A DNA stretch of 35,522 nucleotides from an uncultured Caulobacterales bacterium (GCA_903903715.1 CAIUZX010000408.1:1-35522), one strand, 5' to 3'; shown: positions 18,284 through 27,340, numbered from the stretch's first letter. A program made the numbers and translations. The notes: a model not told the origin generated them from the letters alone.

Positions 18284-18469
18284 ATGCCTGTGTGGTTGAT
18301 GCCGCTCATTGTGGAACTGATGAAGGACGTGCCCTACACGATCGCGCAGATCATCGCCATTGGCCAGGCCAACGGCATGACGGTCGAGGAAGCGGCTGCG
18401 ATCACCGACTTTTACGCCGAGGCGCTGGACCGGCGCAAGAAGGACGCCGGCCTGGACCCTACGCCGTAG
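18284..18469 (+). CDS. Small hypothetical protein
   Basis: RBS aggagg upstream; MPVWLMPLIVELMKDVPYTIAQIIAIGQANGM... Confidence 0.5.
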   Translation: MPVWLMPLIVELMKDVPYTIAQIIAIGQANGMTVEEAAAITDFYAEALDRRKKDAGLDPTP

Positions 18470-18549
18470 GCACCTACGACATCGGTGGGTTCTGCGGCGG
18501 TGGGGAGTTCTGAGCGAATGAATAACCGGGAGGTGGCGGTGGACCCGCG

Positions 18550-18762
18550 ATGACCGACCTCGTCGCAGCCTGGGGCGTACTGAGCCACCTCACGGACTGG
18601 CTCGAATCGGTGACGGGCAGCGTGGAGCGGGGGCACGCCGCGCGGACCCGCCTGACGCGGTTACAACGACGGATTGAAGGGCTGGCGGACGCGCTCCAGC
18701 CCACGGAGAAGAAACGATGCGAACGACTCGACTCACGATCCTGCTTGCGGCGAGTGTCGTAG
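18550..18762 (+). CDS. Small hypothetical protein
   Basis: MTDLVAAWGVLSHLTDWLESVTGSVERG...; 3' overlap with next ORF. Confidence 0.4.
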   Translation: MTDLVAAWGVLSHLTDWLESVTGSVERGHAARTRLTRLQRRIEGLADALQPTEKKRCERLDSRSCLRRVS

Positions 18763-19115
18763 CCCTGTTCTGGGCCGTCCCGGCGTCCGCGCAGACGACG
18801 GTGGTGTTCGACCACACCGACTATCTGACTGCCTCGCGGTACGACGGCGGGTACTTCCTGATGCCGATCAAGGCGGACAACACCTGCGACCTCACGGCGA
18901 CACCGCCCGTGTCGCCCGTCACGATTGACAACCTGGGGAAGCCGTCCACCACGACCGGCGTGGCGATGACGGCGGCCCTCGTGGCGCGACCCATCGGGTG
19001 CTACGTCTACAAGGTGCGGGCGCTGGACGCGAGCGGACTGTACTCCGACTGGAGCGCACCCTCGGACCCTTTTCTGAAACGGCCCGCGACACCCGCAAAG
19101 CCTGCGATCAAGTGA
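18717..19115 (+). CDS. Secreted protein with signal peptide and FnIII-like C-terminal region
   Basis: MRTTRLTILLAASVVALFWAVPASAQ signal peptide; YVYKVRALDASGLYSDWSAPSDPF FnIII-like. Confidence 0.6.
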   Translation: MRTTRLTILLAASVVALFWAVPASAQTTVVFDHTDYLTASRYDGGYFLMPIKADNTCDLTATPPVSPVTIDNLGKPSTTTGVAMTAALVARPIGCYVYKVRALDASGLYSDWSAPSDPFLKRPATPAKPAIK

Positions 19116-19162
19116 TCTGGATCTGGCGCTGGCTCTATCGACTATTCGGCTGGTGCGCCTGA
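19112..19162 (+). CDS. Trp-rich micro-ORF (16 aa), GTG start; speculative
   Basis: GTGA overlap with upstream stop; (M)IWIWRWLYRLFGWCA*. Confidence 0.25.
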   Translation: MIWIWRWLYRLFGWCA

Positions 19163-19176
19163 CGGCGCGAAGGGAG

Positions 19177-19440
19177 ATGAGGACGATGGCACCCACAAGA
19201 TCCGATCGGCTGACCGCGGTGCTGCTGAAGAGCGGCGCCGCGACGCAGGCAGAGATCGACAGCGGGCAGTGGGCCGAGGGGCAGTGCCCGTACGTGATCC
19301 GGACCGGCCCGGACGGCAGCAAGCAGGTCGACATCGACAAGGGCGAGGCGCTGCTCCGCGGCAAGGGCGCCACGCTCGAGGCCGCGATCGCCGCGCTCGA
19401 GGCCAAGGTCGGCATCACGCCGGCGACACCGGCGGTCTAG
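19177..19440 (+). CDS. Small hypothetical phage protein (start 19177 or 19186)
   Basis: MAPTRSDRLTAVLLKSGAATQAEIDSGQWAEGQCPYVIRTG...; RBS-like gggagatgagg. Confidence 0.5.
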   Translation: MRTMAPTRSDRLTAVLLKSGAATQAEIDSGQWAEGQCPYVIRTGPDGSKQVDIDKGEALLRGKGATLEAAIAALEAKVGITPATPAV

Positions 19441-19480
19441 GCCGCCATCAACCTCCAGAAACGAGACGAAGGGAGCGATC

Positions 19481-20233
19481 ATGCACCAGCATCAGACGGG
19501 TGGCGGCGTCACGCCGGACGGCGGCCTGGCCACCCAGCGTATTCGCGACATGGGCGAACTGCGGTCGCCGGCGAAGCCCGACTTCTTCTGGCGGCTGCGC
19601 CAAGCGTGGCTGCGGAAGCGCGATCTCCCGATGATGGCCGCCCAGAAGATCCTGGGCCGCATCGAGGGCGTCATCCAGCTCGAATCGCACATGGCGGGGC
19701 AGAAGTTCGAGATCGACTGGACCAAGCTCGCACCGTGGCAGGCGTTCAAGCTGAACGAGCTGCTGCGGGCCAACATGGACGTGAACACGCTCGCCGCCGC
19801 ATTCGGCGGCCTGGTCACGGACTTCGGCGTGCTCTCGCGCCGGACGATCACCGACACGGGCGTGGCCTTCATCGTCGACGCCTGGCAGAACACCGTGGAA
19901 CTGGAGATCATGAAGTACCACGGTCTCGGCACGAGTTCCACCGCCGAGAACCAGACGCACACGGCGCTGCAGGCGGAGATCACGGCGAGCCACTACACCT
20001 CCAGCAACCGGCCGGCTGGCACGCTGGAGGAGGGCGGGACGGCCAACATCTTCAAGACGGTCGGGACCCATACGCAGGCGACGGCGGGCGACACGGTGAC
20101 CGAGCATGCGCTCCTGTCGCTCGTCAGCGGCGCCGCGGTCATGTTCGACCGGCACATTTTCACGGGCGTCCCGCTGGCAGTGTCGGACAGTTTCGTAACC
20201 ACGTACTCCTTGACTCTCACCGCCGGCGGTTAG
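19481..20233 (+). CDS. Putative tail/structural protein
   Basis: 250 aa; C-terminal ...SFVTTYSLTLTAGG; location in tail fibre region. Confidence 0.55.
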   Translation: MHQHQTGGGVTPDGGLATQRIRDMGELRSPAKPDFFWRLRQAWLRKRDLPMMAAQKILGRIEGVIQLESHMAGQKFEIDWTKLAPWQAFKLNELLRANMDVNTLAAAFGGLVTDFGVLSRRTITDTGVAFIVDAWQNTVELEIMKYHGLGTSSTAENQTHTALQAEITASHYTSSNRPAGTLEEGGTANIFKTVGTHTQATAGDTVTEHALLSLVSGAAVMFDRHIFTGVPLAVSDSFVTTYSLTLTAGG

Positions 20234-20245
20234 TCAACATACCAT

Positions 20246-20260
20246 GCTACAATCATAGGT
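20246..20260 (+). promoter_or_regulatory. Possible extended -10 promoter (TGCTACAAT at about 20248-20256) in an AT-rich leader of the endonuclease gene
   Basis: tagtcaacataccaTGCTACAATcataggtggagg; no good -35. Confidence 0.3.
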
Positions 20261-20274
20261 GGAGGCAACGACCT

Positions 20275-21093
20275 ATGATGGTGCGGTGTGAACAGTGCGG
20301 CAAGGAATTCGTCAAGCGCGGTGGGATGCAGCGGTTCTGTGGTACCGCCTGCCGCGACGCGAACATGACACGGGTGCTCGTGGTCACGTGCGGTTTCTGT
20401 GGCCACGAGTTCCCTCGTGTTCCCTGGGAGGCGCGTCGCCACCGGGCGCAATACTGCAGCCCGGCCTGCTACCGCAGGGCCGCCGTCGGTCAGCCGCATG
20501 CGTCGAAGCCGCCCGAGGAGCGGCATTGCTTGGCCTGCGGCGCGTCGTTCCTCGTTGGGGGGCGCGGCCGGCCCGGGAAGAAGGTGAAGTACTGTTCTCG
20601 CGACTGTGGAGAAGCAGCCCGACGGAGGCGTGGAGCCATTCCAAAGACAATGACGCAACCGCACGCCGCCTATCTCGCGGGGATCATCGACGGGGAGGGC
20701 AGTATCATCCTGCACATGCGTCGCGACGACGTGGTTGCGATGTTCGTGGCGATCGTAAACACCTCGCGGGGGCTTCTGGAGTGGGTTGAGCACACCACCG
20801 GCGTCGGCAGTATCGTGGACCACGATGGCGGGAGCCTGCAACGGAGACCGACTTGGTTATGGCGAGCGAACTCGGAGGCCGCGGAGGCGATTCTGCGCCA
20901 AGTCCATCCCTTTTTGATCGTCAAAAAAGCTCAAGCCTCGCTTGGGATCGAGACGCAGGAACGGCTGCGCGTGCCAGCCCTGAAGGCCGATCGCAGCTGG
21001 CAGCCCAAGTGGCGCCAGCGGATGAAAGCGTTGAACCGCCGCGGGCCCCAGGAAGCCGGCGAGGCGCCAGGCCCCGCCGTGACCGACGGATAA
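20275..21093 (+). CDS. Free-standing LAGLIDADG homing endonuclease with three N-terminal zinc-knuckle-like motifs
   Basis: AAYLAGIIDGEGSI LAGLIDADG motif; CEQCGKEF...FCGTAC, CGFCGHEF...YCSPAC, CLACGASF...YCSRDC. Confidence 0.85.
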   Translation: MMVRCEQCGKEFVKRGGMQRFCGTACRDANMTRVLVVTCGFCGHEFPRVPWEARRHRAQYCSPACYRRAAVGQPHASKPPEERHCLACGASFLVGGRGRPGKKVKYCSRDCGEAARRRRGAIPKTMTQPHAAYLAGIIDGEGSIILHMRRDDVVAMFVAIVNTSRGLLEWVEHTTGVGSIVDHDGGSLQRRPTWLWRANSEAAEAILRQVHPFLIVKKAQASLGIETQERLRVPALKADRSWQPKWRQRMKALNRRGPQEAGEAPGPAVTDG

Positions 21094-21105
21094 CCCGAGA
21101 CCACG

Positions 21106-22833
21106 ATGCCGCAATACGCCGCTACCTCCGTCGCGTCTGGCACGAGCTCCGCCTCGGTCGCGGAGCCGTCCGGCTGTGTCACCGGCAGTTTCCTGCTCTG
21201 CTTCAAGGTCGATCGCGCGACCAGCGGCACGACGACCGCCCCGACCGGGTGGACGCGCGTCGCCTCGGCGGCCGGGGCGTCGGGGCGCATCGAGGCGTTC
21301 GTCGGGCTCTACGGCAGAAACTCGATGTCGGCCGGGCCGTGGTCCTTCGCCGGAACGACGCGCACCCTGGCGCGGATCGAACGCTGGACCGGCGTGGAGC
21401 CGGCCGATATCGGCGGCAACGGCTACGGGATGGACGTGGTGCCGGTCGTGCGCTACAACGCGTCGGGCACGACAGGCACCGGCGGGATCACCCCCACCAC
21501 GAACGGCTGCGCGCTGGTGGCCGGATTCGGGGCGCTCACCGCGAACTACACGTGGTCGGCCGAGGCGCTCGCAAATGGCCCGACGCTCGGCAACGAACAG
21601 GAGTCGGCGTACTCGACGTATCTCGATCTCGCGATCTGTAACGGCGTCCAGGCCACGGCCGGCGCGACGGGTAATCAGACCGGCACGATGTCCACGGGCG
21701 CCGCGAACGCCTGCGGCATCGTGGCCATTCGCCCCGCGTCGCTCTCGGCCGTGGCTGGGATCACGCCGACGGCCACCCTCGTGGCGCAGCGCCCAGGCAC
21801 CTATCGGGCCGTGGCGGGTGGGATGACGCCGGCCGGGGCGCTCAGCAAACGGGCCGCGAAGCTGCTCGCGGGCGGGTTCTCGGCGGCGGGCACGCCCGAG
21901 GGGATTATCCTCGATGCGACGACCGAGTGGCTCTACCGGACGACGAACCTGCTATCGCCCTCGTCGGCCAGCTACACGGTGATGGCATGGATCAAGATCG
22001 GGGCGCTGGACTCCGACACGACGTGGCACCCGATTTTCGGCCTGGTCAACGCCTCGGACGGGGACGAGTTCGCCGCCCGGTATGGTTCGTCGTCCACCAC
22101 GATGCAGTGGGAAGTCTGGATCGCGGGCAGCGCCGGGTATGAGGGCTATCACGTCGAGACGGAATCGCGGCCGATGGCCTGGCACCATGTCGCGTTCGTG
22201 GTGACGAAGAGCGGCACGACCTACTCGGTGCAGCTCTACGTGGATGGGACGCTCGCGGCGCTGTCCGGTTCCAGTTCCGGCACCGAGTCATCGCGGTTCA
22301 CGCCGACCAAGATGATGATCGGGGCGTCGCTCGACGTGGCCTCCCCAGCGGACACCTGGACGCCCACCGACACCTGCGAAATTGCGTGCGTGAAGGCGTG
22401 GCAGGCCGCGCTGACCAGTGGCGAAGTCTCTGCCGAGATCAACTACCTCCTCCCGCAGAAGAGCGGCTGCGTGCTCTGCGTCACGGGCATCGACGGCCAC
22501 GACTATTCCGGTACGGGAGACTTCACGAAGGCCGGCAACCCCACCCAGGGCAGCGGGCCGACCGGGGTGACGTGGGCCGGCGGCGGATCGGGTCTCGTCG
22601 GCACGCTGGTCGCGCTGGCGAAGAAGGCGCTCGCGGCGGCCATGACGCCCGGCGCCACCCTCAGTGGGCAGAAGACCGGCGGCGGGCAGACGTGGTCCGG
22701 CGCGGGCGGGCTGACGCCGGCCGGCAGCGTGGCCACGGCGAAAGCCGCCGCCGTCAACCTGGCCGGGTCGATCACGTCGATGGCGGGCGCGCTGGTAAAG
22801 CGGGTCGGGCGCCTCTTTCGGGGTGACCTCTGA
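21106..22833 (+). CDS. Tail fibre/appendage protein with LamG-like domain and TPAGAL-type repeats
   Basis: SASYTVMAWIKIGALDSDTTWHPIFGLV...WHHVAFVVTKSGTTYSVQLYVDGTLAA (LamG); AGGMTPAGALSKRAAKLLAGG. Confidence 0.7.
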   Translation: MPQYAATSVASGTSSASVAEPSGCVTGSFLLCFKVDRATSGTTTAPTGWTRVASAAGASGRIEAFVGLYGRNSMSAGPWSFAGTTRTLARIERWTGVEPADIGGNGYGMDVVPVVRYNASGTTGTGGITPTTNGCALVAGFGALTANYTWSAEALANGPTLGNEQESAYSTYLDLAICNGVQATAGATGNQTGTMSTGAANACGIVAIRPASLSAVAGITPTATLVAQRPGTYRAVAGGMTPAGALSKRAAKLLAGGFSAAGTPEGIILDATTEWLYRTTNLLSPSSASYTVMAWIKIGALDSDTTWHPIFGLVNASDGDEFAARYGSSSTTMQWEVWIAGSAGYEGYHVETESRPMAWHHVAFVVTKSGTTYSVQLYVDGTLAALSGSSSGTESSRFTPTKMMIGASLDVASPADTWTPTDTCEIACVKAWQAALTSGEVSAEINYLLPQKSGCVLCVTGIDGHDYSGTGDFTKAGNPTQGSGPTGVTWAGGGSGLVGTLVALAKKALAAAMTPGATLSGQKTGGGQTWSGAGGLTPAGSVATAKAAAVNLAGSITSMAGALVKRVGRLFRGDL

Positions 22834-24905
22834 TGTCGGTCCAGGTCGGCGAGTGCTTCCTCGACGGGTCGATGCGACAGGTGGTCCGCACCTCGGCGGG
22901 CTACGTGTACGTCGTCGCGCCGTGGATGGCGAGCTACGAAACCGACCCGACGCTCACCAACCCGGTGCGCGTCTACAAAGCGAACAGTACCGCCGTTCCC
23001 CCGGCCAGCTTCGCCCGCAAGGATAGCGGGAACGAACCCCAGGGCGCGTCCACGTGCGCGTGCGGGGTGGACGCCAGCGATACGATCCACGTCGCGTGGT
23101 TGGCGCACGACATCACGACACGCACACGCTACCTGCGCTACGCGCCGTTCAACACGAGCACCGACACGTGGGGCTCGGTGACCACGATTCTCTCGAATCT
23201 CGACTACGACGACATCGGCCAGGGCGATGAAGGTGTGGCCCTGGCGATCGACGCCAGCGGCTACGTCCACATCACGTTCCTGACGACGGTCGGCAATGGG
23301 AACATCGCCGCCCGACGTCTCTACTACACGACCAACGCGAGCGGCTCCTGGTCCGCTGCCGTGCAGGTGGACGCGGATGTGTCCTACTCGGGCGACTACA
23401 AAGCGTGGCATCCGGGCCTCGCCTTCGACGACCACGGCCGATTGATCGCCTCCTGGCTCAAGGGCCAGTTCGCCGAGTCGGGAACCGGGACGGTCTACGT
23501 CCGCACGAAGGAGAGCGGCGGGAGCTGGAACAGCAGCGTCTCGGTCGTCGCCAGCATCGAGGACGGCATCGACCAGTGCGTCTCGCTGATGGTGACCGCC
23601 GACGGGCGCTACCACCTGGGGTGCAGCACGTCGAAGTCCGGCGGCTGGCAGACGCAACGGTACTTCTACTCGGACGACCACGGGGGCTCCTGGACCGCGA
23701 ACCACCCGGCTGGCATTCAAACGTGCCACAACGTCACGCTCGGCCCGGGGCGGCTGGGCCAGGTGCGCCTCTACTATCACGGGAACGGCTCGCCCGTGAA
23801 CATCTACTACGTCGAAGGGACCGGCGGGTCGGTCGCGTGGGGCGCCGAGACCCTGGCCGATTCTGGGGCCTACGACTGTTCGATCAACGCCCGCTGGTCG
23901 CAGTACCATCACGCCTTCCCGTCGGTGCTGGACGCGGGATGGTGGCTGAGTACGCCGGAACCGAGCAGCGCCCACGTCGCGAGTGAATCCTACTTCCGCA
24001 CCAGCGCGAGCCTCGGCACGCTGAAGATGGGCGGGAAAGCGCACACCGCCGGCCTCACGCCGTCCGCGACGCTCACGCGCTACGTGAACCGTCCTGTCGC
24101 GGCTGGCCTCACGCCAGCAGGCGCGGTCGCGAAGCGCTCGTGGAAGGCCATTATTGCCGGGATGACACCCGCCGCGGCGCTCGGGCAGGTCAAGACGAAG
24201 CTGCAGGCGCTGGCTGGCGGCGCGACACCGGCGGGTGCGCTGGCTCGTCGAATCGGGAAGCCGCTCTCCGCGGGCGCGACGCCGGCCGGCGCGCTCAGCA
24301 AGCGGAGCGCCAAAGGCCTCGCCGGCGGCAGCACGCCCACGGGGACGCTCGCGCAGATCAAGACGAAACTCCAGAGCCTCGCGGGTGGGGTCAGCAGCGC
24401 CGGCACGCTGACTCGGCGCATCGGCACGGCCGTCAGCGGCGCCCTTGCGCCGGCCGGAGTCCTGGCGAAGCGCACCGCTCGCGGTCTGGTGGGTGGGGCG
24501 ACGCCCGCAGGCGCTCTCAGCACTTCCCGCGCGATCCTGCGCACCCTAGCGGGGTCCCTGCCCTCCGCCGGGGTCCTGACCCGTCGGGTCACGAAGGCGC
24601 TGACGGGCGTGCTCGCGGCCGCCGGGGCCCTCACGCACGGGATCGCGCGGATGTTCGCCGGGACGGTCGCGAGCGCCGGCGACTTGGTCACCGCCTGGCT
24701 GCCGAAGGACTGGGTCCGGTGGGTTCAGGCGCGGTTCAGCCGGTTCCGCGTCACCGTTGAAAACAAGAGTCAACTCACGTCGGTGTGGCCAGGCGCGAAC
24801 ACGCTCCGGACGTCCGGCCAGGCGCATGCGACGCTCGAGGTGCGGGCGCTTCGTCCGACCCTCACCGGCCCGGGTCACGGGTCGACTTTGGAGAGGAACC
24901 CATGA
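22833..24905 (+). CDS. Tail protein with BNR/sialidase-like beta-propeller and long TPAGAL repeat region
   Basis: Asp-box-like YSDDHGGSWT; 12 approximately 18-aa repeats in the C-terminal part. Confidence 0.65.
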   Translation: MSVQVGECFLDGSMRQVVRTSAGYVYVVAPWMASYETDPTLTNPVRVYKANSTAVPPASFARKDSGNEPQGASTCACGVDASDTIHVAWLAHDITTRTRYLRYAPFNTSTDTWGSVTTILSNLDYDDIGQGDEGVALAIDASGYVHITFLTTVGNGNIAARRLYYTTNASGSWSAAVQVDADVSYSGDYKAWHPGLAFDDHGRLIASWLKGQFAESGTGTVYVRTKESGGSWNSSVSVVASIEDGIDQCVSLMVTADGRYHLGCSTSKSGGWQTQRYFYSDDHGGSWTANHPAGIQTCHNVTLGPGRLGQVRLYYHGNGSPVNIYYVEGTGGSVAWGAETLADSGAYDCSINARWSQYHHAFPSVLDAGWWLSTPEPSSAHVASESYFRTSASLGTLKMGGKAHTAGLTPSATLTRYVNRPVAAGLTPAGAVAKRSWKAIIAGMTPAAALGQVKTKLQALAGGATPAGALARRIGKPLSAGATPAGALSKRSAKGLAGGSTPTGTLAQIKTKLQSLAGGVSSAGTLTRRIGTAVSGALAPAGVLAKRTARGLVGGATPAGALSTSRAILRTLAGSLPSAGVLTRRVTKALTGVLAAAGALTHGIARMFAGTVASAGDLVTAWLPKDWVRWVQARFSRFRVTVENKSQLTSVWPGANTLRTSGQAHATLEVRALRPTLTGPGHGSTLERNP
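24045..24690 (+). repeat. About 12 tandem degenerate 18-aa (about 54-bp) repeats, consensus xLAGGxTPAGALxKRxxKx
   Basis: TPSATL, TPAGAV, TPAAAL, TPAGAL, TPAGAL, TPTGTL, SSAGTL, APAGVL, TPAGAL, PSAGVL, AAAGAL, ASAGDL. Confidence 0.85.
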
Positions 24906-25294
24906 GCCAGACGCTATCCGCGCTCCCCATCGATCTAGCCATCCAGGTGACCCGCCGGCGCGGCGCCCGCTTCGAACTCGCCGTGAAGGACGCGGCCAAC
25001 GCCGCGGTCGACCTGACCGGCGACACACTGACGTGTCGCGTCTACGACCGCTACGGCGGCACGCAGCGGCTCGCCGGCACGGTCACGATCACCAACGCCG
25101 CGGCCGGCCTGGCCACGCTCGTCTTCGCGGCCGGCGACCTCGACGACGGGCACACGGGCGCCGAGGTGACGACCTGGGTCTACGCGATCGAGCGGACCCA
25201 CGGGGGCGAGACCGCGGCCCTCTTCCAGGGGACGTTCGCGCTCTGGCCGGCCACCGGGCTCGCCGGCGGCGGCGGGATCGTGCCGCCGCCGTGA
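24902..25294 (+). CDS. BppU N-terminal-like baseplate/upper fibre protein
   Basis: IDLAIQVTRRRGARFELAVKDAANAAVDLTGDTLTCRVYDRYGG... typical Ig-like baseplate domain. Confidence 0.6.
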   Translation: MSQTLSALPIDLAIQVTRRRGARFELAVKDAANAAVDLTGDTLTCRVYDRYGGTQRLAGTVTITNAAAGLATLVFAAGDLDDGHTGAEVTTWVYAIERTHGGETAALFQGTFALWPATGLAGGGGIVPPP

Positions 25295-27162
25295 CGCCGG
25301 CGACCGGGTCGATGCCCACCTACGATCCGGCGGGGGCGGATCACCTGACCTGGCTGAGCCCGGCGGCGAAGACGCACGAGCTGGTCTCGAACGGGGCGGG
25401 CGTGGCTCCGTCGTGGCGGCACAAGGGCTGGGTCGACGTGCGCGACTACGGTGCGACAGGAGACGGCGTGACGGACGACACGGCCGCGATCCAGGCGGCG
25501 ATTGATGCCTCGTTGGGGACGGTCTACTTTCCGCCCGGCGTGTACCTGATCACCAGCACGGTCACGCTCAAGTCGGCGCTCGCCATCAAGGGGCAAGAAG
25601 GTGGAGGGTATGCCGCACTGACCACCCATCCGTCGGCCACGCAGGGCGCCTCGCTCGTCTGGGGCGGGGCGGCGGGCGGCACGATGGTGTCGGCCTGCGG
25701 GTGCTGGTACGTCTCGTGGGACGGGGTGGATCTGGACGGTGTGGACTACGCCCACCACGTCACGGGGTTCTACCTCTACTCGACCAACACGCCCGCCTCG
25801 ACCCATCTGTCGTGGACCCGGTTCCGGGTGTTCAACTGCGGCGTCGGGATGAAGGTCGGCGCCGTCAGCGGCGCGACGGACTACCAGACCGATCATCTCA
25901 CCGTCAGAGATTTCCGGTTCTACCAGTGCCGCGTCGGCATCCAGTCGTTGTCGGAAAATGCGTTCGACTTCTCCGCGATCGCACAGGGCGTGGCCTTTGT
26001 ATACGACGTGGGCATTGACCTGCAGCGGGCGGGTTATCTGACCATCGACGGGTTCTGCTGCGGATCGCTGATGGACAACCCGACGACGGGGGCGTTCATT
26101 GCGGTCGGTCTGACCCAGCCGTTGCATATTCGGTCGTGCCAGGGTGAAGGGCCGTACACGGGGTGGACGCATCTCCGGGCCTTAGCGGTGGGTGCGAATT
26201 TCGAATCCCCGATCACGATGGAGGGGTGCAAGGTTGACGAGGACGTGTGGATCGCGAACAATCGCCAGTTCATCTCCATCGGCAACAGTTATGGCGCGTC
26301 CGATCTGATCGTGGATGGTCCCCAGGCGTCCGTCATCTCGATCGGTGACTACTTCGATACGGGGGACATCATCGGGTCCGGCGCGGACAAGCGCGTGATG
26401 CGGGTGGGCGGCTACAACACGGCAACGGGCTTAGGCGCAGGTCTGTTCTCCACCACCGAGCGGGTGGGGGTGGGGGTGGCGGTGCCGACCGTTCCGCTCC
26501 ACGTGGTCGAAACGGCGGCGGGTGCCGATCACGGCGCGGTCCTGATTCATAACCCCGATGCGACGGCGGGCACCACCGCGTCGGTCACGTTACGAGCCGA
26601 CGACCAGAACGTGCTGTTGCGGGCCATCCGCCGCGCGGCGAACGACGGGATCGACTTTGCCGTCGTGCAGGACGACGCCGCCGGGAATCCCATTGAGCGA
26701 TTCCGGATCACGGAGGCGGGCGATGTGGGTATCGGCACCAGCGATCCGACGATCAAGCTGCAGGTGCTGGGCGGTTTGTTGGCCGGATTGAACGACGCGC
26801 TGGCGCTGGCGGGGGGGGCCGCCGCCTACGACAGCGGCGTGCGGCTCGTGTTCATCAATGCGTTTGGTGATGCTGCGACACAGACGTGGCGCATGGGCGA
26901 AGTGGGGGCGAAGTATTACAGCGGCGATGGCGCGTATGCCTGCGCGCTCGTCTTCAACACGAACACCGGTTCAACCCAAACCTCCGTCACGGAAAAGATG
27001 CGCCTGACGGGCCTCGGACGGCTCGGGATTGGGACGATCGCGCCAGGCACCAAGCTCGCCGTAGTGGGACTGCCGACGTATGCCGACGAGGCTGCGGCCT
27101 CATCGTTGCAGGCTGGCGACTTCTACAAAACGGCAACGGGAGCACTGCGGATCAAGTTGTAG
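25291..27162 (+). CDS. Tailspike with pectate lyase superfamily beta-helix, GTG start
   Basis: WVDVRDYGATGDGVTDDTAAIQAAIDASLGTVYFPPGVYLITSTV; GTGA overlap; C-terminal GIGTSDPTIKLQVLGG fibre motifs. Confidence 0.85.
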   Translation: MTPATGSMPTYDPAGADHLTWLSPAAKTHELVSNGAGVAPSWRHKGWVDVRDYGATGDGVTDDTAAIQAAIDASLGTVYFPPGVYLITSTVTLKSALAIKGQEGGGYAALTTHPSATQGASLVWGGAAGGTMVSACGCWYVSWDGVDLDGVDYAHHVTGFYLYSTNTPASTHLSWTRFRVFNCGVGMKVGAVSGATDYQTDHLTVRDFRFYQCRVGIQSLSENAFDFSAIAQGVAFVYDVGIDLQRAGYLTIDGFCCGSLMDNPTTGAFIAVGLTQPLHIRSCQGEGPYTGWTHLRALAVGANFESPITMEGCKVDEDVWIANNRQFISIGNSYGASDLIVDGPQASVISIGDYFDTGDIIGSGADKRVMRVGGYNTATGLGAGLFSTTERVGVGVAVPTVPLHVVETAAGADHGAVLIHNPDATAGTTASVTLRADDQNVLLRAIRRAANDGIDFAVVQDDAAGNPIERFRITEAGDVGIGTSDPTIKLQVLGGLLAGLNDALALAGGAAAYDSGVRLVFINAFGDAATQTWRMGEVGAKYYSGDGAYACALVFNTNTGSTQTSVTEKMRLTGLGRLGIGTIAPGTKLAVVGLPTYADEAAASSLQAGDFYKTATGALRIKL

Positions 27163-27227
27163 GACGAGAGTACAGACGAACCGCTCGTCGGCGGATCGGC
27201 GACGCGGCGTAGGCGGGCGGTCACGCC

Positions 27228-27250
27228 GGGACCCCGGTCCCCCAGGTTTT
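27228..27250 (+). terminator. Weak candidate terminator after the tail operon
   Basis: GGGACC CC GGTCCC followed by cccaggTTTT. Confidence 0.3.
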
Positions 27251-27303
27251 CCCCAAACGGGCCGCTCCGCCATCGCTGCGCATCTTAGAACGGCCACGTT
27301 GCC

Positions 27304-27340
27304 CATTGCAAACAACAGGGAAAAATAGTTGTTGACAATG
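27304..27340. promoter_or_regulatory. Operator-like inverted repeat overlapping the -35 of the HTH gene promoter
   Basis: CATTGCAAACAAC-N11-GTTGTTGACAATG, 11/13 arm matches. Confidence 0.6.

Noticed and set aside
19606-20274. N-terminal extension of the LAGLIDADG ORF
   Set aside because: Overlaps a better ORF in another frame; RBS and ATGATG at 20275 mark the real start.
20275-21093. Group I intron or intein host for the LAGLIDADG gene
   Set aside because: Flanking ORFs end and start normally; no interrupted exon or intein splice motifs seen.
24045-24690. CRISPR array
   Set aside because: Periodic units are coding, degenerate at DNA level and in frame; no conserved palindromic repeats or unique spacers.
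24757-25290. N-terminal extension of the pectate-lyase ORF
   Set aside because: Arg-rich junk overlapping the BppU-like gene; GTG at 25291 with GTGA coupling is a better start.
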